Below, one piece after another: positions 43,880 through 53,049 of a stretch of DNA of 54,702 bases. Position numbers and translations under genes: made by a program. Under the pieces are notes generated by a model, which saw only the letters and a list, made by a program, of their open reading frames with translations, was not told the origin of the DNA and did not search any database. Position 1 is the first letter of the stretch. The number at the start of each line of letters is the position of its first letter. This DNA is from an uncultured Eubacterium sp. (GTDB lineage Bacteria; Bacillota; Clostridia; Oscillospirales; Acutalibacteraceae). The stretch is taken from NCBI GenBank assembly GCA_944380635.1, contig CALWID010000018.1, positions 1-54,702 of the forward strand, written 5' to 3'.

Positions 43880-44305
43880 AAAAGCAAATGAAATTTAAAA
43901 CCGCTTGCCTTGAGTTAAAAAATTTTTTCACGAGTAATACAATTAAATACCCTTACTTATACAAAAATCAAATAGACAAGCCGATTCCGTATCAAAAAGA
44001 ATGAAGAGTATTGCATACCACTAACAAAATAAATATAATGTAATTATGGCAGTTATACTGGATGTTTGACGGAAATATCCACTGCCTTTGTAAATTTTAC
44101 TCCGCATAGCGGCAAATAAACAGTCCGCAAAAACCTCCTCGCCTATTGCCGTCTTGATACTCTCGCAATGGTAAAGGTTTTGGAAAAATTATATGATATG
44201 TGTTAGAATTGTTTAGTGAATAAAACACAAGCATAAAAGAATACTTGCTAAAAAATCAAAGAGATTTATTTGGACTTATAATGACATTTTGAAAGATTTT
44301 GATTT

Positions 44306-45016
44306 ATGATTTATGTAATTTCTGACCTACACGGTTATCCGCTTGAAAAATTGAAGAAACTGCTTGAAAAGGCTGATTTTGGCAAGAATGATTTTCTCTA
44401 CATACTCGGCGATGTGGTGGACCGAAACGGCGACGGCGGTGTGGAGATTTTAACTTGGTTATTATCTCAGCCTAATGTTCAACTTATTCTCGGCAATCAC
44501 GAGGCTATGCTCCTTGCCTGCGAATTTCTGTTTGATGAAATCACAGAAGAGAGTATTTCGTCATTTGACAGCGAAAAAATGGAAATCCTCACAAACTATC
44601 AGTTAAACGGCGGCGATGTAACGCTGAAAGCGCTGTCTAAGCTCAACAAAGAGTCGCCCGAAACCGTTGCCGATATTCTTGATTATCTGCATGACGCTCC
44701 GCTTTATGAGGCTGTTACGGCAGGAAACAAGGATTATTTTCTTGTTCACAGCGGTATTGATGATTTTAAAAAGGGCAAAAAAATCAGCGAATACCCGGCT
44801 GATGCATTTATTTGGGCGTGGCCTGAACTTGAAGATGAATATTTTGACGATATAACAACAGTTTTCGGTCACACGCCTACTATGAATTATGGAGAAAAAT
44901 ACCGCAATAAAGTCATCAAAACAAGAACTTGGATTGCTATAGATATGGGTGCAGGAGACGGAGTAACCGAGCCTGTACTTCTCCGTCTTGATGATATGGC
45001 AGAGTTTAGAAACTGA
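44306..45016 (+). CDS. Metallophosphoesterase (PPP-type protein phosphatase-like)
   Basis: Calcineurin-like fold with a binuclear metal site. ISDLHG (DxH), ILGDVVDRNGDGG (GDxxDRG-like, with N in place of G), LILGNHEAML (GNHE), LVHSGID and VFGHTPT with the later metal His residues. 236 aa, like bacterial serine/threonine phosphatases PrpA/PrpE and ApaH-related enzymes. Substrate not predictable. No clear ribosome-binding site; the upstream gap 43880-44305 shows nothing I can identify. Confidence 0.85.
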   Translation: MIYVISDLHGYPLEKLKKLLEKADFGKNDFLYILGDVVDRNGDGGVEILTWLLSQPNVQLILGNHEAMLLACEFLFDEITEESISSFDSEKMEILTNYQLNGGDVTLKALSKLNKESPETVADILDYLHDAPLYEAVTAGNKDYFLVHSGIDDFKKGKKISEYPADAFIWAWPELEDEYFDDITTVFGHTPTMNYGEKYRNKVIKTRTWIAIDMGAGDGVTEPVLLRLDDMAEFRN

Positions 45017-45027
45017 ATGCAAAATTA

Positions 45028-45057
45028 ACGCCACGGCAAAAATGCCGTGGCGTTTTT
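45028..45057 (+). terminator. Terminator of the phosphoesterase gene
   Basis: AACGCCACGGC, 6-nt loop, GCCGTGGCGTTTTT, 11 bp after the stop. Confidence 0.93.
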
Positions 45058-45122
45058 ATGTGTCATAAAGTTCCCATTGTATTTTGTATAATGACACTAC
45101 AAAATAGAAAAGGAGAATTATT

Positions 45123-46400
45123 ATGAGCACATTTGAGAAGGTAATCGGTTATGATTCAATTAAAAACGAACTTATGCAAATCTGTGATATGGTGCACAAT
45201 AAGGAGCGTTATGAGGCTCTTGGTGCAAGAATGCCCAACGGTGTTTTACTTCACGGTGCTCCTGGTATAGGCAAAACTCTAATGGCAAAATGCTTTATTG
45301 AGGAATGTAAAATTAATACATATACTTTAAGGAGCAACAAGGGTACAGACAAATTTGTTGATGAGATAACAGAGGTGTTTGAAAAAGCAAAGAAAAATTC
45401 TCCGTCAATAATTTTTCTTGATGATATGGACAAGTTTGCGAATGACGATGAAGCCCATAGAGACGCAAAGGAATATGTTGCCGTTCAGGCGGGAATTGAC
45501 AGTGTTAAAGAATGTGATGTGTTTGTAATTGCAACTACAAACGATATTTGCAAGCTGCCGCCGTCTTTAACTCGTTCAGGAAGATTTGACAGAGTTATTT
45601 ATATGCGCCCTCCCACAAAAACTGATGCAATAGAAATCATCAGGCATTATTTAGAAAATAAAAAACTATCTAATAGTGTTAACTTTGACGATTTATGCAA
45701 AATGATGTCATATCACTCTTGCGCTGATCTTGAAACAATAATTAACGAGGCGGCAATTCGTGCGGGGTTCAGACAAAAAAACAGCATAGAAATGGAGGAC
45801 TTAATCGCAGCAGTGCTGCGGCTGCAATATAATTCTCCCGATGATTTAATGCAAAAAGAAAAAGACGAAATCCGCAAGGTGGCGTTTCACGAAGCGGGAC
45901 ATCTTGTAGTAAGTGAGGTTATTATGCCGGGATGTATCGGACTTGCTTCTATTCGTACAAGAGGCAGAAGCAATACAGGCGGATTTATTCACAAATGTAA
46001 AGAATTAGAAAGAAGACCTCATAATATTATGGTGGCACTGGGGGGAAAGGTTGCCACGGAACTATATTATTCAGAAGCGTGTGCAAGCGGATGCTATTCC
46101 GATTTAGATAGAGCAGTAACGCTTATTCGTGATGGATTAACAGAAAGCGGCACAAACGGAGTTTCCTTTTTAGAATTCGGTGAATCTTTTTATAATTTGT
46201 CTGACAGAACTTTTGATAACAGAGAGGCGGTAGTTCATGCAGAACTTGAGCGATACATATTCCAAACGAGAAATATTCTGCTGCAAAACAAAGAATTCCT
46301 TGAAAAAGTTGCCGATGCTCTTGTAGAAAAAGAAACACTGCTCTTTTCCGATATTAAAGCAATTCGGGAGAGTGTTACTATAACAAAATGTGTAGAATAA
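45123..46400 (+). CDS. Soluble FtsH-like AAA+ zinc metalloprotease
   Basis: AAA+ unfoldase fused to an M41 peptidase, as in FtsH, but without N-terminal TM helices or a periplasmic domain. Walker A GAPGIGKT at 45-52, Walker B SIIFLDDMD, sensor ATTND, Arg fingers in TRSGRFDR. The zinc site HEAGH is at 256-260, and the third-ligand region is CYSDLDRA. 425 aa, versus ~600-650 for FtsH. The core is compact and the protease segment short. AAAGGAG precedes the ATG. Substrates unknown; its island location suggests an accessory rather than housekeeping role. Confidence 0.85.
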   Translation: MSTFEKVIGYDSIKNELMQICDMVHNKERYEALGARMPNGVLLHGAPGIGKTLMAKCFIEECKINTYTLRSNKGTDKFVDEITEVFEKAKKNSPSIIFLDDMDKFANDDEAHRDAKEYVAVQAGIDSVKECDVFVIATTNDICKLPPSLTRSGRFDRVIYMRPPTKTDAIEIIRHYLENKKLSNSVNFDDLCKMMSYHSCADLETIINEAAIRAGFRQKNSIEMEDLIAAVLRLQYNSPDDLMQKEKDEIRKVAFHEAGHLVVSEVIMPGCIGLASIRTRGRSNTGGFIHKCKELERRPHNIMVALGGKVATELYYSEACASGCYSDLDRAVTLIRDGLTESGTNGVSFLEFGESFYNLSDRTFDNREAVVHAELERYIFQTRNILLQNKEFLEKVADALVEKETLLFSDIKAIRESVTITKCVE

Positions 46401-46510
46401 TGTAAGATTTTGCTTAAAGAACACATTCCGAACTTAATTTTCTAATCCTTTATTAATAAAAGACGACTGGTTTCTCAATAATGAGATACCAATCGGCTTT
46501 TATTTTTCTG

Positions 46511-46858
46511 TTACGCCTCCATTGCAAATCCTGCTGTGCTCATATAGTTGTCGATTTTTTGTATATTCTCCGTTTGGAAGTTTTCAAACACATCGGAATA
46601 AGTATCAAGAGTAATACTTATATCCGTATGCCCCAGCAGGTCTTGAAGAACTTTTACAGGCATTCCGCCCTCAATACAACGAGTAGCGTATGTATGACGC
46701 AGACTGTGAAGTGTAAGCTTGCCTTTTACAGTTTCGTCCTTAATATTATACTTTTTCAAAACTCTGTGAAATTCCATATTAACCTGATTCGCTGACATCA
46801 ACTGACCTTTTCGAGTCAACCCGGTCATAAACACTCCGATGCGTTTTAGTTTATACAA
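46511..46858 (-). pseudogene. Truncated tyrosine recombinase (C-terminal fragment)
   Basis: Contains [10 protein letters not shown] and [17 protein letters not shown], the second half of an integrase catalytic domain with His-x-x-Arg, His and Tyr. The N-terminal arm, core-binding domain and first catalytic Arg are missing. Upstream DNA (46859 on) carries no continuation in any frame. It is a relic of an integrated element, distinct in sequence from the intact integrase at 40.4 kb. Confidence 0.85.
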
Positions 46859-47711
46859 ACTAAATTTTTGTATTTTTTGTGGTATATAATAAAGGTTTTA
46901 TTAAACTGGACTTAAAAACTCCTTTGTGGTATAAGTGTGTACTGCAAAGGAATTGATTTTTATCAATACTGCATGTGTTATGGTATGGAAATATAAAGTC
47001 TTGTGAGGACAACCATATGAAAGCAATAAAAATATTGCTGATTTTCAGCGTAAACACTCTCCTTTAGGAGTGTCCCAAGCATAGCGCATGGGGCGCATTT
47101 TTTCGGTTCTTTTCCCGAAAAGTGGTTGCCTAAAGGCAAAACTAATTTAGAAAGGATTGAAAGAAACTAATTTGAACGATAAATTTACACTTAATGCGAC
47201 ATCATTACCAAAAGGGTTAAAAATTTAGGCGTGGTAATTCAGGAGGTTTACATATGGATAATGAAAATAAAAATGATGAGTTTGAATATCTCTAATAATA
47301 AGATTATCGCGGGCAGGGGAACCCCTTTTGCTATGCTTTGATATGTACTGATAATTATATAACATCATAGCACATACCTCCAATAATTTATCCCAGCCCG
47401 ACCATTTAGTGCGCTTACTAAATCATTTCATTATAATAGAAAAAGCCTGTTGTCAAGAGATTGTATCTTTGTGAGAGTTTGTATTAATACATAGACAAAC
47501 CTTTGAAGCCCCGGCGCAGGCGGACAACTGGTTTGAAATACTTCAATAAAATTCAATTAATAAGCGAGCAGTATGTATTCTGTTTATCTAAATTATAAAA
47601 CTTCTAATATTTGGCCTATTTCTGTTGCTGTTGTATTCTATTCCGATAATGACCCATATTTATTGATTTTAAAAGGTCATTTTCAAGTTTATACTTCAAA
47701 TTTCTCACAGA
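46859..47711. other. Gap with probable mobile-element remnants
   Basis: A hairpin ACACTCCT..AGGAGTGT lies at about 47050-47071. A good ribosome-binding site (AGGAGG) stands before ATG 47254, but the frame stops after 13 codons. On minus, GGAGG before a short ORF of 47 codons ends in the same area. These look like beginnings of genes cut by deletion. Nothing here can be named. An AT-rich stretch with no gene fills 47460-47711. Confidence 0.35.
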
Positions 47712-47942
47712 TTATATACCTGTATTATCATACAAAATGTCAAATATAGTTTCCCATTTGTATGCTGACGGTAACGGCTCGCCCCTCTTATCAAAACAAG
47801 CTACCTGATAATAATCTGTTATTTCATCATATAAATCTGCTAATTCATCAATAGAGTAATCTTTTTCATTATCTAAGTATATATTTATACTTTCAAGCAG
47901 GCTTAATTGCTCTTCATTATATAAATTCCTGATATTTTTCAT
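47712..47942 (-). CDS. Small acidic hypothetical protein
   Basis: 76 residues, starting MKNIRNLYNEEQLSLLESIN. It is mostly predicted helix, acidic (many Asp/Glu), with DELADLYDEITDYYQVACFD in the middle. AAGGAG lies 6 nt before the ATG, supporting expression. It is encoded 56 bp downstream of mcrC on the same strand, so it may belong to the McrBC operon. No family recognised; an anti-restriction or regulatory role would be speculation. Confidence 0.55.
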   Translation of the reverse strand: MKNIRNLYNEEQLSLLESINIYLDNEKDYSIDELADLYDEITDYYQVACFDKRGEPLPSAYKWETIFDILYDNTGI

Positions 47943-47998
47943 TATTTCTCCTTATTTTGTCTTTTGTTTTCAAGTATAAAAATTCATCAATAATAACA

Positions 47999-49357
47999 TT
48001 AAAAGCCGTTATATCTTTTTTCCATTTCTTTAACAATAGATTCCAGTTTTCCCAAAAAATCTGCATTTACAATATTTTTAGGATTATTATCCTTATTTAT
48101 ATAAGGTCCGTCAACTAAAAAACGGCAGGTTGAATCGTTTTCAAATAATAAAGAATCGGTTTTCACATCTTTGTTCTCAGATTCAACTGGATACAGCAGC
48201 CCTGAAACCAAAACATGACCACGGCTTTGCATGTAAGATATATATGTGTGAATCTGAAAAAAGTCTTCTCTGTCAACATCAATGCCCCTGTAATTCATTG
48301 TTTTATATTTTGCATCAAAAACGCAAAAATTACCGTCTTTTTCTAAAACAATATCAGGAATAATTTTCCTTTTGTAGAACATTTTATCGTAAACAGTAAA
48401 TGTTGAATTTATTAACTTCCAACCGCTTAAACTAAGCCTTTTCTCTATGATACTTCTTAAATAACATTCCCAAACTTCTGCCATATCAATCAAAAATCCG
48501 GAAACATTTAAGCTGCTGGTTTTGATTTGAGTTCCTGTTTTTAATTTTATTATCTGCCAGGAAAAATCCACAAGATCTTTATAGGCTTGATAAATCGGAT
48601 GGTAAGAGATAGACTGGTAGTCTTTTTCGGTCACATTTGTTTTATCAAAACTATGAGCGATATTTTCTATATTTCGAATAGCATCTGTTGAATTTCTTGG
48701 TAAAATTTTAGAAAAGTCATCAAATGCATAGTCATTCTTTAATATTTTATATGCCTTGTTAATTATAGCAATAATAGTTTTGTCATAAGTCTGTTCAAAA
48801 CTTTTTGAAATTATAGTTTTGTTTTTGTTATAAGAAAAAACAGACGGTCTTACTAAAAGTTGACCTTTTACTTCATAACCTCGACTAATCTTTGATTCCT
48901 TTTTTCTTGGTAATCCGTGCCTTATAGCTGATGAAAGTTTTTGCTGCCAAATATAGCAAATCAAAATTTTTATATAAAATGATGATGAACCGCCGAACTC
49001 TGAACATCCTTGGGTGAATTTCAAATTGAAAATTTCCGCAAACATATCCATCAATATTTCTCTTCCAAATCTTGGAGAGATGGAAAGATAATATTTTGAT
49101 TTACCGTTTTGCCACTCGACATCACCAATATAACGGCCGGCTTTCCACTCCCTGCTATAATAGTCAAAATATACAACCGGTTCTGATTCTTTTTCTTTAT
49201 TGCTTTTATCAAAGGTAAAACAACTGACACTCTCGGATGAATTCATAATATTCATTAAAAATTCATCGTTAGGATCCGTCAATATTTCTTCTTTTTCATT
49301 AGATATTTTTGAACAGTCGGATGCCGTATATTTAATACTGCTTTTATTCTTGCCCAT
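47999..49357 (-). CDS. mcrC: McrC-like restriction nuclease subunit
   Basis: Nuclease partner of McrB in a type IV (modified-cytosine) restriction system. An N-terminal beta-rich region with YYLSISPRFG is typical of McrC. The C-terminal PD-(D/E)XK site is visible as IPDIVLEKDGNFCVFDAKYK, with Asp, Asp and Lys in place. 452 aa from ATG 49357. A TTG at 49381 is an alternative start; either way the gene overlaps mcrB, so translation is coupled. Confidence 0.82.
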   Translation of the reverse strand: MGKNKSSIKYTASDCSKISNEKEEILTDPNDEFLMNIMNSSESVSCFTFDKSNKEKESEPVVYFDYYSREWKAGRYIGDVEWQNGKSKYYLSISPRFGREILMDMFAEIFNLKFTQGCSEFGGSSSFYIKILICYIWQQKLSSAIRHGLPRKKESKISRGYEVKGQLLVRPSVFSYNKNKTIISKSFEQTYDKTIIAIINKAYKILKNDYAFDDFSKILPRNSTDAIRNIENIAHSFDKTNVTEKDYQSISYHPIYQAYKDLVDFSWQIIKLKTGTQIKTSSLNVSGFLIDMAEVWECYLRSIIEKRLSLSGWKLINSTFTVYDKMFYKRKIIPDIVLEKDGNFCVFDAKYKTMNYRGIDVDREDFFQIHTYISYMQSRGHVLVSGLLYPVESENKDVKTDSLLFENDSTCRFLVDGPYINKDNNPKNIVNADFLGKLESIVKEMEKRYNGF

Positions 49358-51089
49358 TATATATTTTTTCCAATTCCCCAATTATTTCTTTTTTTCTTTG
49401 TGTATCAATATTGTCAAGATAAGCCTCAAGCATTGGGAGAATAGATATTTTCCAAAGAACCTGTAATGCTCCGTTTGGCATAGCTGGTTTCTTATTTGAA
49501 CGCTTGTATAAATTTTTATCGCTAAATTGTGGACTCAAATCATTTATTTCTGCAAAGAAAACATGTCCGATTTCATATTGCTCGCCCAATTCCTGTGTGT
49601 TTTTAATTTTATCATTAAGTTTTACAACTCTAGAGATAAATTCTTCTTTATCTTCTTCCTTTTTAATAATTTCATCGGATACCATATTCCTTAAAGTATC
49701 AGCATCAAAGTTATGTTTAAACCAAAGGAATCGTCTTCTCAAAGCAAAATCAAGACGCTCTAAAGAAAAATCAATTTCGTTCATTGTTCCTATAATATAC
49801 AGGTTTTTAGGAACACAAAGACACAACGGATTGCCGTCGTTATCTTTGTATGGCAAATCAATTTTTTCGCCCCTGTTTTCAATTCCCGAAAATGCTTCGC
49901 CAAATAATCTTGCCAAATCAACACGGTTAATTTCATCCAAAATAAGGATATACGGATTTTCAATGTCTTTTCCAGCTTTTTCACAAAGTTCAAAGAAATC
50001 GCCTTTAACAGTTTTTATGTTACCGTTTAATATTGTCTGTCCTACAATAAACTGCTCATAACTATAATTAGAATGTAGTTGCAACCTGTGTACATATTCG
50101 TCCAAAGCTGCACCATCTTTAAGATATTCCTGAATCTTCAAACTGCCATTTTTAATTTTAGAAAGTGCAACAAATGATTTTGCTAAATGCATTGCTGCAT
50201 ATGTCTTACTTGTTCCCGGAGGGCCGTAAAGGATAATATTTTTCTTGAATTGCAGTGCCTGAAACTCATCATAATCACCGCTTTGAGAACTAAAATCCCA
50301 TAATAAACGCAATCTCTTTGTTTCATAATAATCAAAATTTTTGTCAATAACCTTTTCAGATAATTTATCCCTAATTTCAAGTAATTTGTCATCAAGTATG
50401 TTATTTTTATCAACATCTATAAATTCCGAAAAACATTCTGCTATTCTTTTCTTGTGATCATACGAAACTATTCTTTCGTATTTTTCAGGATTTGATAAAT
50501 ACAATAATATTTCCGTCATGGGACGCTTTCCAGAGTCTTTTTCTACAACACTATAATTTTTATAATCATCATAACATTCTTCCTCTTCCTTATATTTATA
50601 ACAACGGCAGATGTCTTCAATTTTTTTACATATAAAATTATAATCTGGCTTTTTTTCACACTCTTCACAAATATCAATTAATGCTGAAAATAACAGTAAA
50701 ACAAAACATATTTCATCGTATTTACTTGTTAGATGCCTTTGTCCGCCATTTGCAAAACCTTGTTTCAATCTTGGGACGGATTCAACTTCAGTAAAAATCA
50801 AATCGCAGTTTTTAGTTTCATTAACTGAAAAACCCCATAACCATATAGCGTGTGAAAATACAATCTTTGCTCCCTGTGATGCATTTTCAAACTGTTTTTT
50901 CGCCTTTACATCAAACTTTTCGTTACTTTCTTTGGGATTATTAATAAAACATTCTATACATTCTTCTACATTTTGTTTAGTAAAGACTTCTTCATCTGAA
51001 TCTTCCAAATAATTTTTTTTATCAATTATAAAATTATTTATAAAGCTCTCATACATCTCATAGATTTTTTCATCGCATTGTCTGTACAT
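49344..51089 (-). CDS. mcrB: McrB-like AAA+ GTPase restriction subunit
   Basis: NTP-driven translocase of McrBC. Residues ~1-280 are a non-conserved N-terminal region, presumably the DNA-modification reader, with no recognised domain. The AAA+ core has Walker A ILYGPPGTSKT (286-296), Walker B ILILDEINRVDLARLFGEAF, and IGTMNEIDFSLERLDFALRRRF. The last of these corresponds to the McrB MNTAD signature and sensor/arginine region, with E-I replacing T-A. 581 aa. Directly overlaps mcrC. Confidence 0.85.
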   Translation of the reverse strand: MYRQCDEKIYEMYESFINNFIIDKKNYLEDSDEEVFTKQNVEECIECFINNPKESNEKFDVKAKKQFENASQGAKIVFSHAIWLWGFSVNETKNCDLIFTEVESVPRLKQGFANGGQRHLTSKYDEICFVLLLFSALIDICEECEKKPDYNFICKKIEDICRCYKYKEEEECYDDYKNYSVVEKDSGKRPMTEILLYLSNPEKYERIVSYDHKKRIAECFSEFIDVDKNNILDDKLLEIRDKLSEKVIDKNFDYYETKRLRLLWDFSSQSGDYDEFQALQFKKNIILYGPPGTSKTYAAMHLAKSFVALSKIKNGSLKIQEYLKDGAALDEYVHRLQLHSNYSYEQFIVGQTILNGNIKTVKGDFFELCEKAGKDIENPYILILDEINRVDLARLFGEAFSGIENRGEKIDLPYKDNDGNPLCLCVPKNLYIIGTMNEIDFSLERLDFALRRRFLWFKHNFDADTLRNMVSDEIIKKEEDKEEFISRVVKLNDKIKNTQELGEQYEIGHVFFAEINDLSPQFSDKNLYKRSNKKPAMPNGALQVLWKISILPMLEAYLDNIDTQRKKEIIGELEKIYNGQE

Positions 51090-51938
51090 AATTTATCCTC
51101 CGTAATTAAAACATCAAATCAGTTACAGCCATTTTATTTTATAAGCCTTTCTCAAAATTCTAAATATAGTTGTAATCTTTTTTGTATCTTAAGATCACAA
51201 CAAAATTATATAATTTAATTATATATTACAGTAAAATAAATATCAATTGTATTAATTAATTTACTTTATATACCAACCTGTATATTTTATAAATCTATCA
51301 TTAGTTACAGCAACAAACAGGTAAAATAATCTTCAGCATTTATAAAAATATAGATTAAATCAACTTTTCATTTCAATTACCATGATCAGGAGATTAACTA
51401 TTTTTTTCTATTGTACTTATTATGTCAGTAAATTATTCTTAAGTCCTGTACAATTTATTCATACTGCAGCGGAAACAGCAGGCACAGGCTTGCTGTAATT
51501 CAAACACGTGACTGACAATTCGCATGATTTTGTTTGTTTCCATTAGACGTATACACAGGCGAAAGGCGTGGATAAATAAAATTGTATGCGTGACGGATTG
51601 CCTCCATTCCTCTATTTTTCTAATATCTTCTTTACCTTTTTAATTAAGATAAAATTAAACTTGAATTTTGGCCTGCTTAATTTTCTAAATGTATATTAAT
51701 CTGAACGCGTGTTGTTTAAAAATATCATTATTGTTTAATTATATACGATTTATATATAAATTACTTGTTTGTCCGCGATTTTGACTCGATTTTATAAGAT
51801 TACATATTAAAAATCTATTTTTACTTAATTTAATGCTTTGAGTTTTGTTAAATATATTAACTCTTTAATATAATTTTAAATTAAAATTATATTGTTTAAA
51901 TAAATCTAATATGGTAAAATTTTGAGTAAGGTGATTTT
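51090..51938. other. AT-rich gap between mcrB and tcmP
   Basis: The divergent region of mcrB and tcmP. Very AT-rich except for a small GC-richer patch at about 51480-51600, which holds a 35-codon minus-strand frame without known similarity. It must contain promoters for both directions; none is clear enough to call. Low GC suggests recent transfer. Confidence 0.4.
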
Positions 51939-53048
51939 ATGAAAAATAATTTTGATAAAGCGAAACCTCATTCAATAAAAAAATTCGAAATGATAAAAAA
52001 TTATACTGATGCTTGGGCAAGAAAAATTTTAGGATATGAAAAATCCACAGGCATTGTTTTTATTGATTGCATGTCAAATTGTGGATTCTATTATGATGAA
52101 AAAAAGTCGAAAATTATTGAAGGCACGGCTATTAAAGTTGCAAAAACTCTTGACAAACTATCAGAAAATTATCCTAATAAATCAATAGATGTTTATTTTA
52201 ACGATTTTGAAAAGTGGAAAATAGATTATCTTAAATCAGAAATTCAAACAAATAATCTTACACACATTAATTTTCATTATTCTGTTGAAGACAGCAGTTC
52301 TTTTTTAAAATCTATGCACCCTCATAAATTCTTAAATAAAAATATACTTCTAATTTATGATCCGTTTAAGGCAACCATTGACTGGAAGGCATTAAAGCCA
52401 TTTTTAAATGCTTGGTGTGATGTTATAATCAATCATATGGTACACGACACAACAAGAGGTGCAAAAACAGCCACAAAGGAAGATGTAATTAAACGATATG
52501 AAAAAACATACCAAATGTCTATTGACAGTATAAAAAAGCTTAGCGATAATCGTGACGCTTTAGATGAAAGAATACGAAATATAATTAAGAAAATTGTATC
52601 ACAAAATCAAAGAGAGCATTTCATTGCTTCTTTTCCATTCTATAACAGGAACAACGGATTGGTTTATAATTTATTATTATGTACTGGTAATATTGAGGGA
52701 ATGAAATTATACAAGAAAGTTGCATGGAAAAATTTTGGGAACAGATCATCAGATAAAAAAACACACGGCCTTGAAACACAACTACAATTTTCTATTGAAG
52801 ATGGATCAATTACAACAAATACAGATGAGCATTGCTATAATATTACTGATATCGCAAAATACATATATAAAAAGTATTCAAAAAAAGGGAAAATTTCACT
52901 GGAACAATTATATCACGATCTTGACAGGCATCCAATATTTCCTACAGACGGCTATAAAAGTGAAATAAAAAAAGAATTAAAAAGTTTATATAATGTAAGT
53001 TTTATAAAAGAAAATGGAAAACAAATTCTTGTGTTTAGGAGAGATTAA
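51939..53048 (+). CDS. tcmP: Three-Cys-motif partner protein TcmP
   Basis: TcmP family protein always found with a three-Cys-motif (Gp37/Gp68, DUF5131) protein; role unknown. The N-terminal half has a methyltransferase-like Rossmann pattern: IVFIDCMSNCGFYYD (39-53; usual form FIDxFAGPG), EGTA, VYFNDFEKWKIDYL (acidic residue at the end of a strand) and ILLIYDPFKATIDW. The C-terminus resembles a winged helix. The motif-I Gly-rich loop is altered (CMSNCG), so SAM binding is uncertain. 369 aa; weak RBS (AAGGTGA). Next gene starts 1 bp after its stop. Confidence 0.8.
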   Translation: MKNNFDKAKPHSIKKFEMIKNYTDAWARKILGYEKSTGIVFIDCMSNCGFYYDEKKSKIIEGTAIKVAKTLDKLSENYPNKSIDVYFNDFEKWKIDYLKSEIQTNNLTHINFHYSVEDSSSFLKSMHPHKFLNKNILLIYDPFKATIDWKALKPFLNAWCDVIINHMVHDTTRGAKTATKEDVIKRYEKTYQMSIDSIKKLSDNRDALDERIRNIIKKIVSQNQREHFIASFPFYNRNNGLVYNLLLCTGNIEGMKLYKKVAWKNFGNRSSDKKTHGLETQLQFSIEDGSITTNTDEHCYNITDIAKYIYKKYSKKGKISLEQLYHDLDRHPIFPTDGYKSEIKKELKSLYNVSFIKENGKQILVFRRD

Positions 53049-53049
53049 A

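Noticed and set aside
46860-47057. 65-codon minus frame next to the integrase fragment
   Set aside because: It has no ribosome-binding site or family motif, and it is not a continuation of the integrase.
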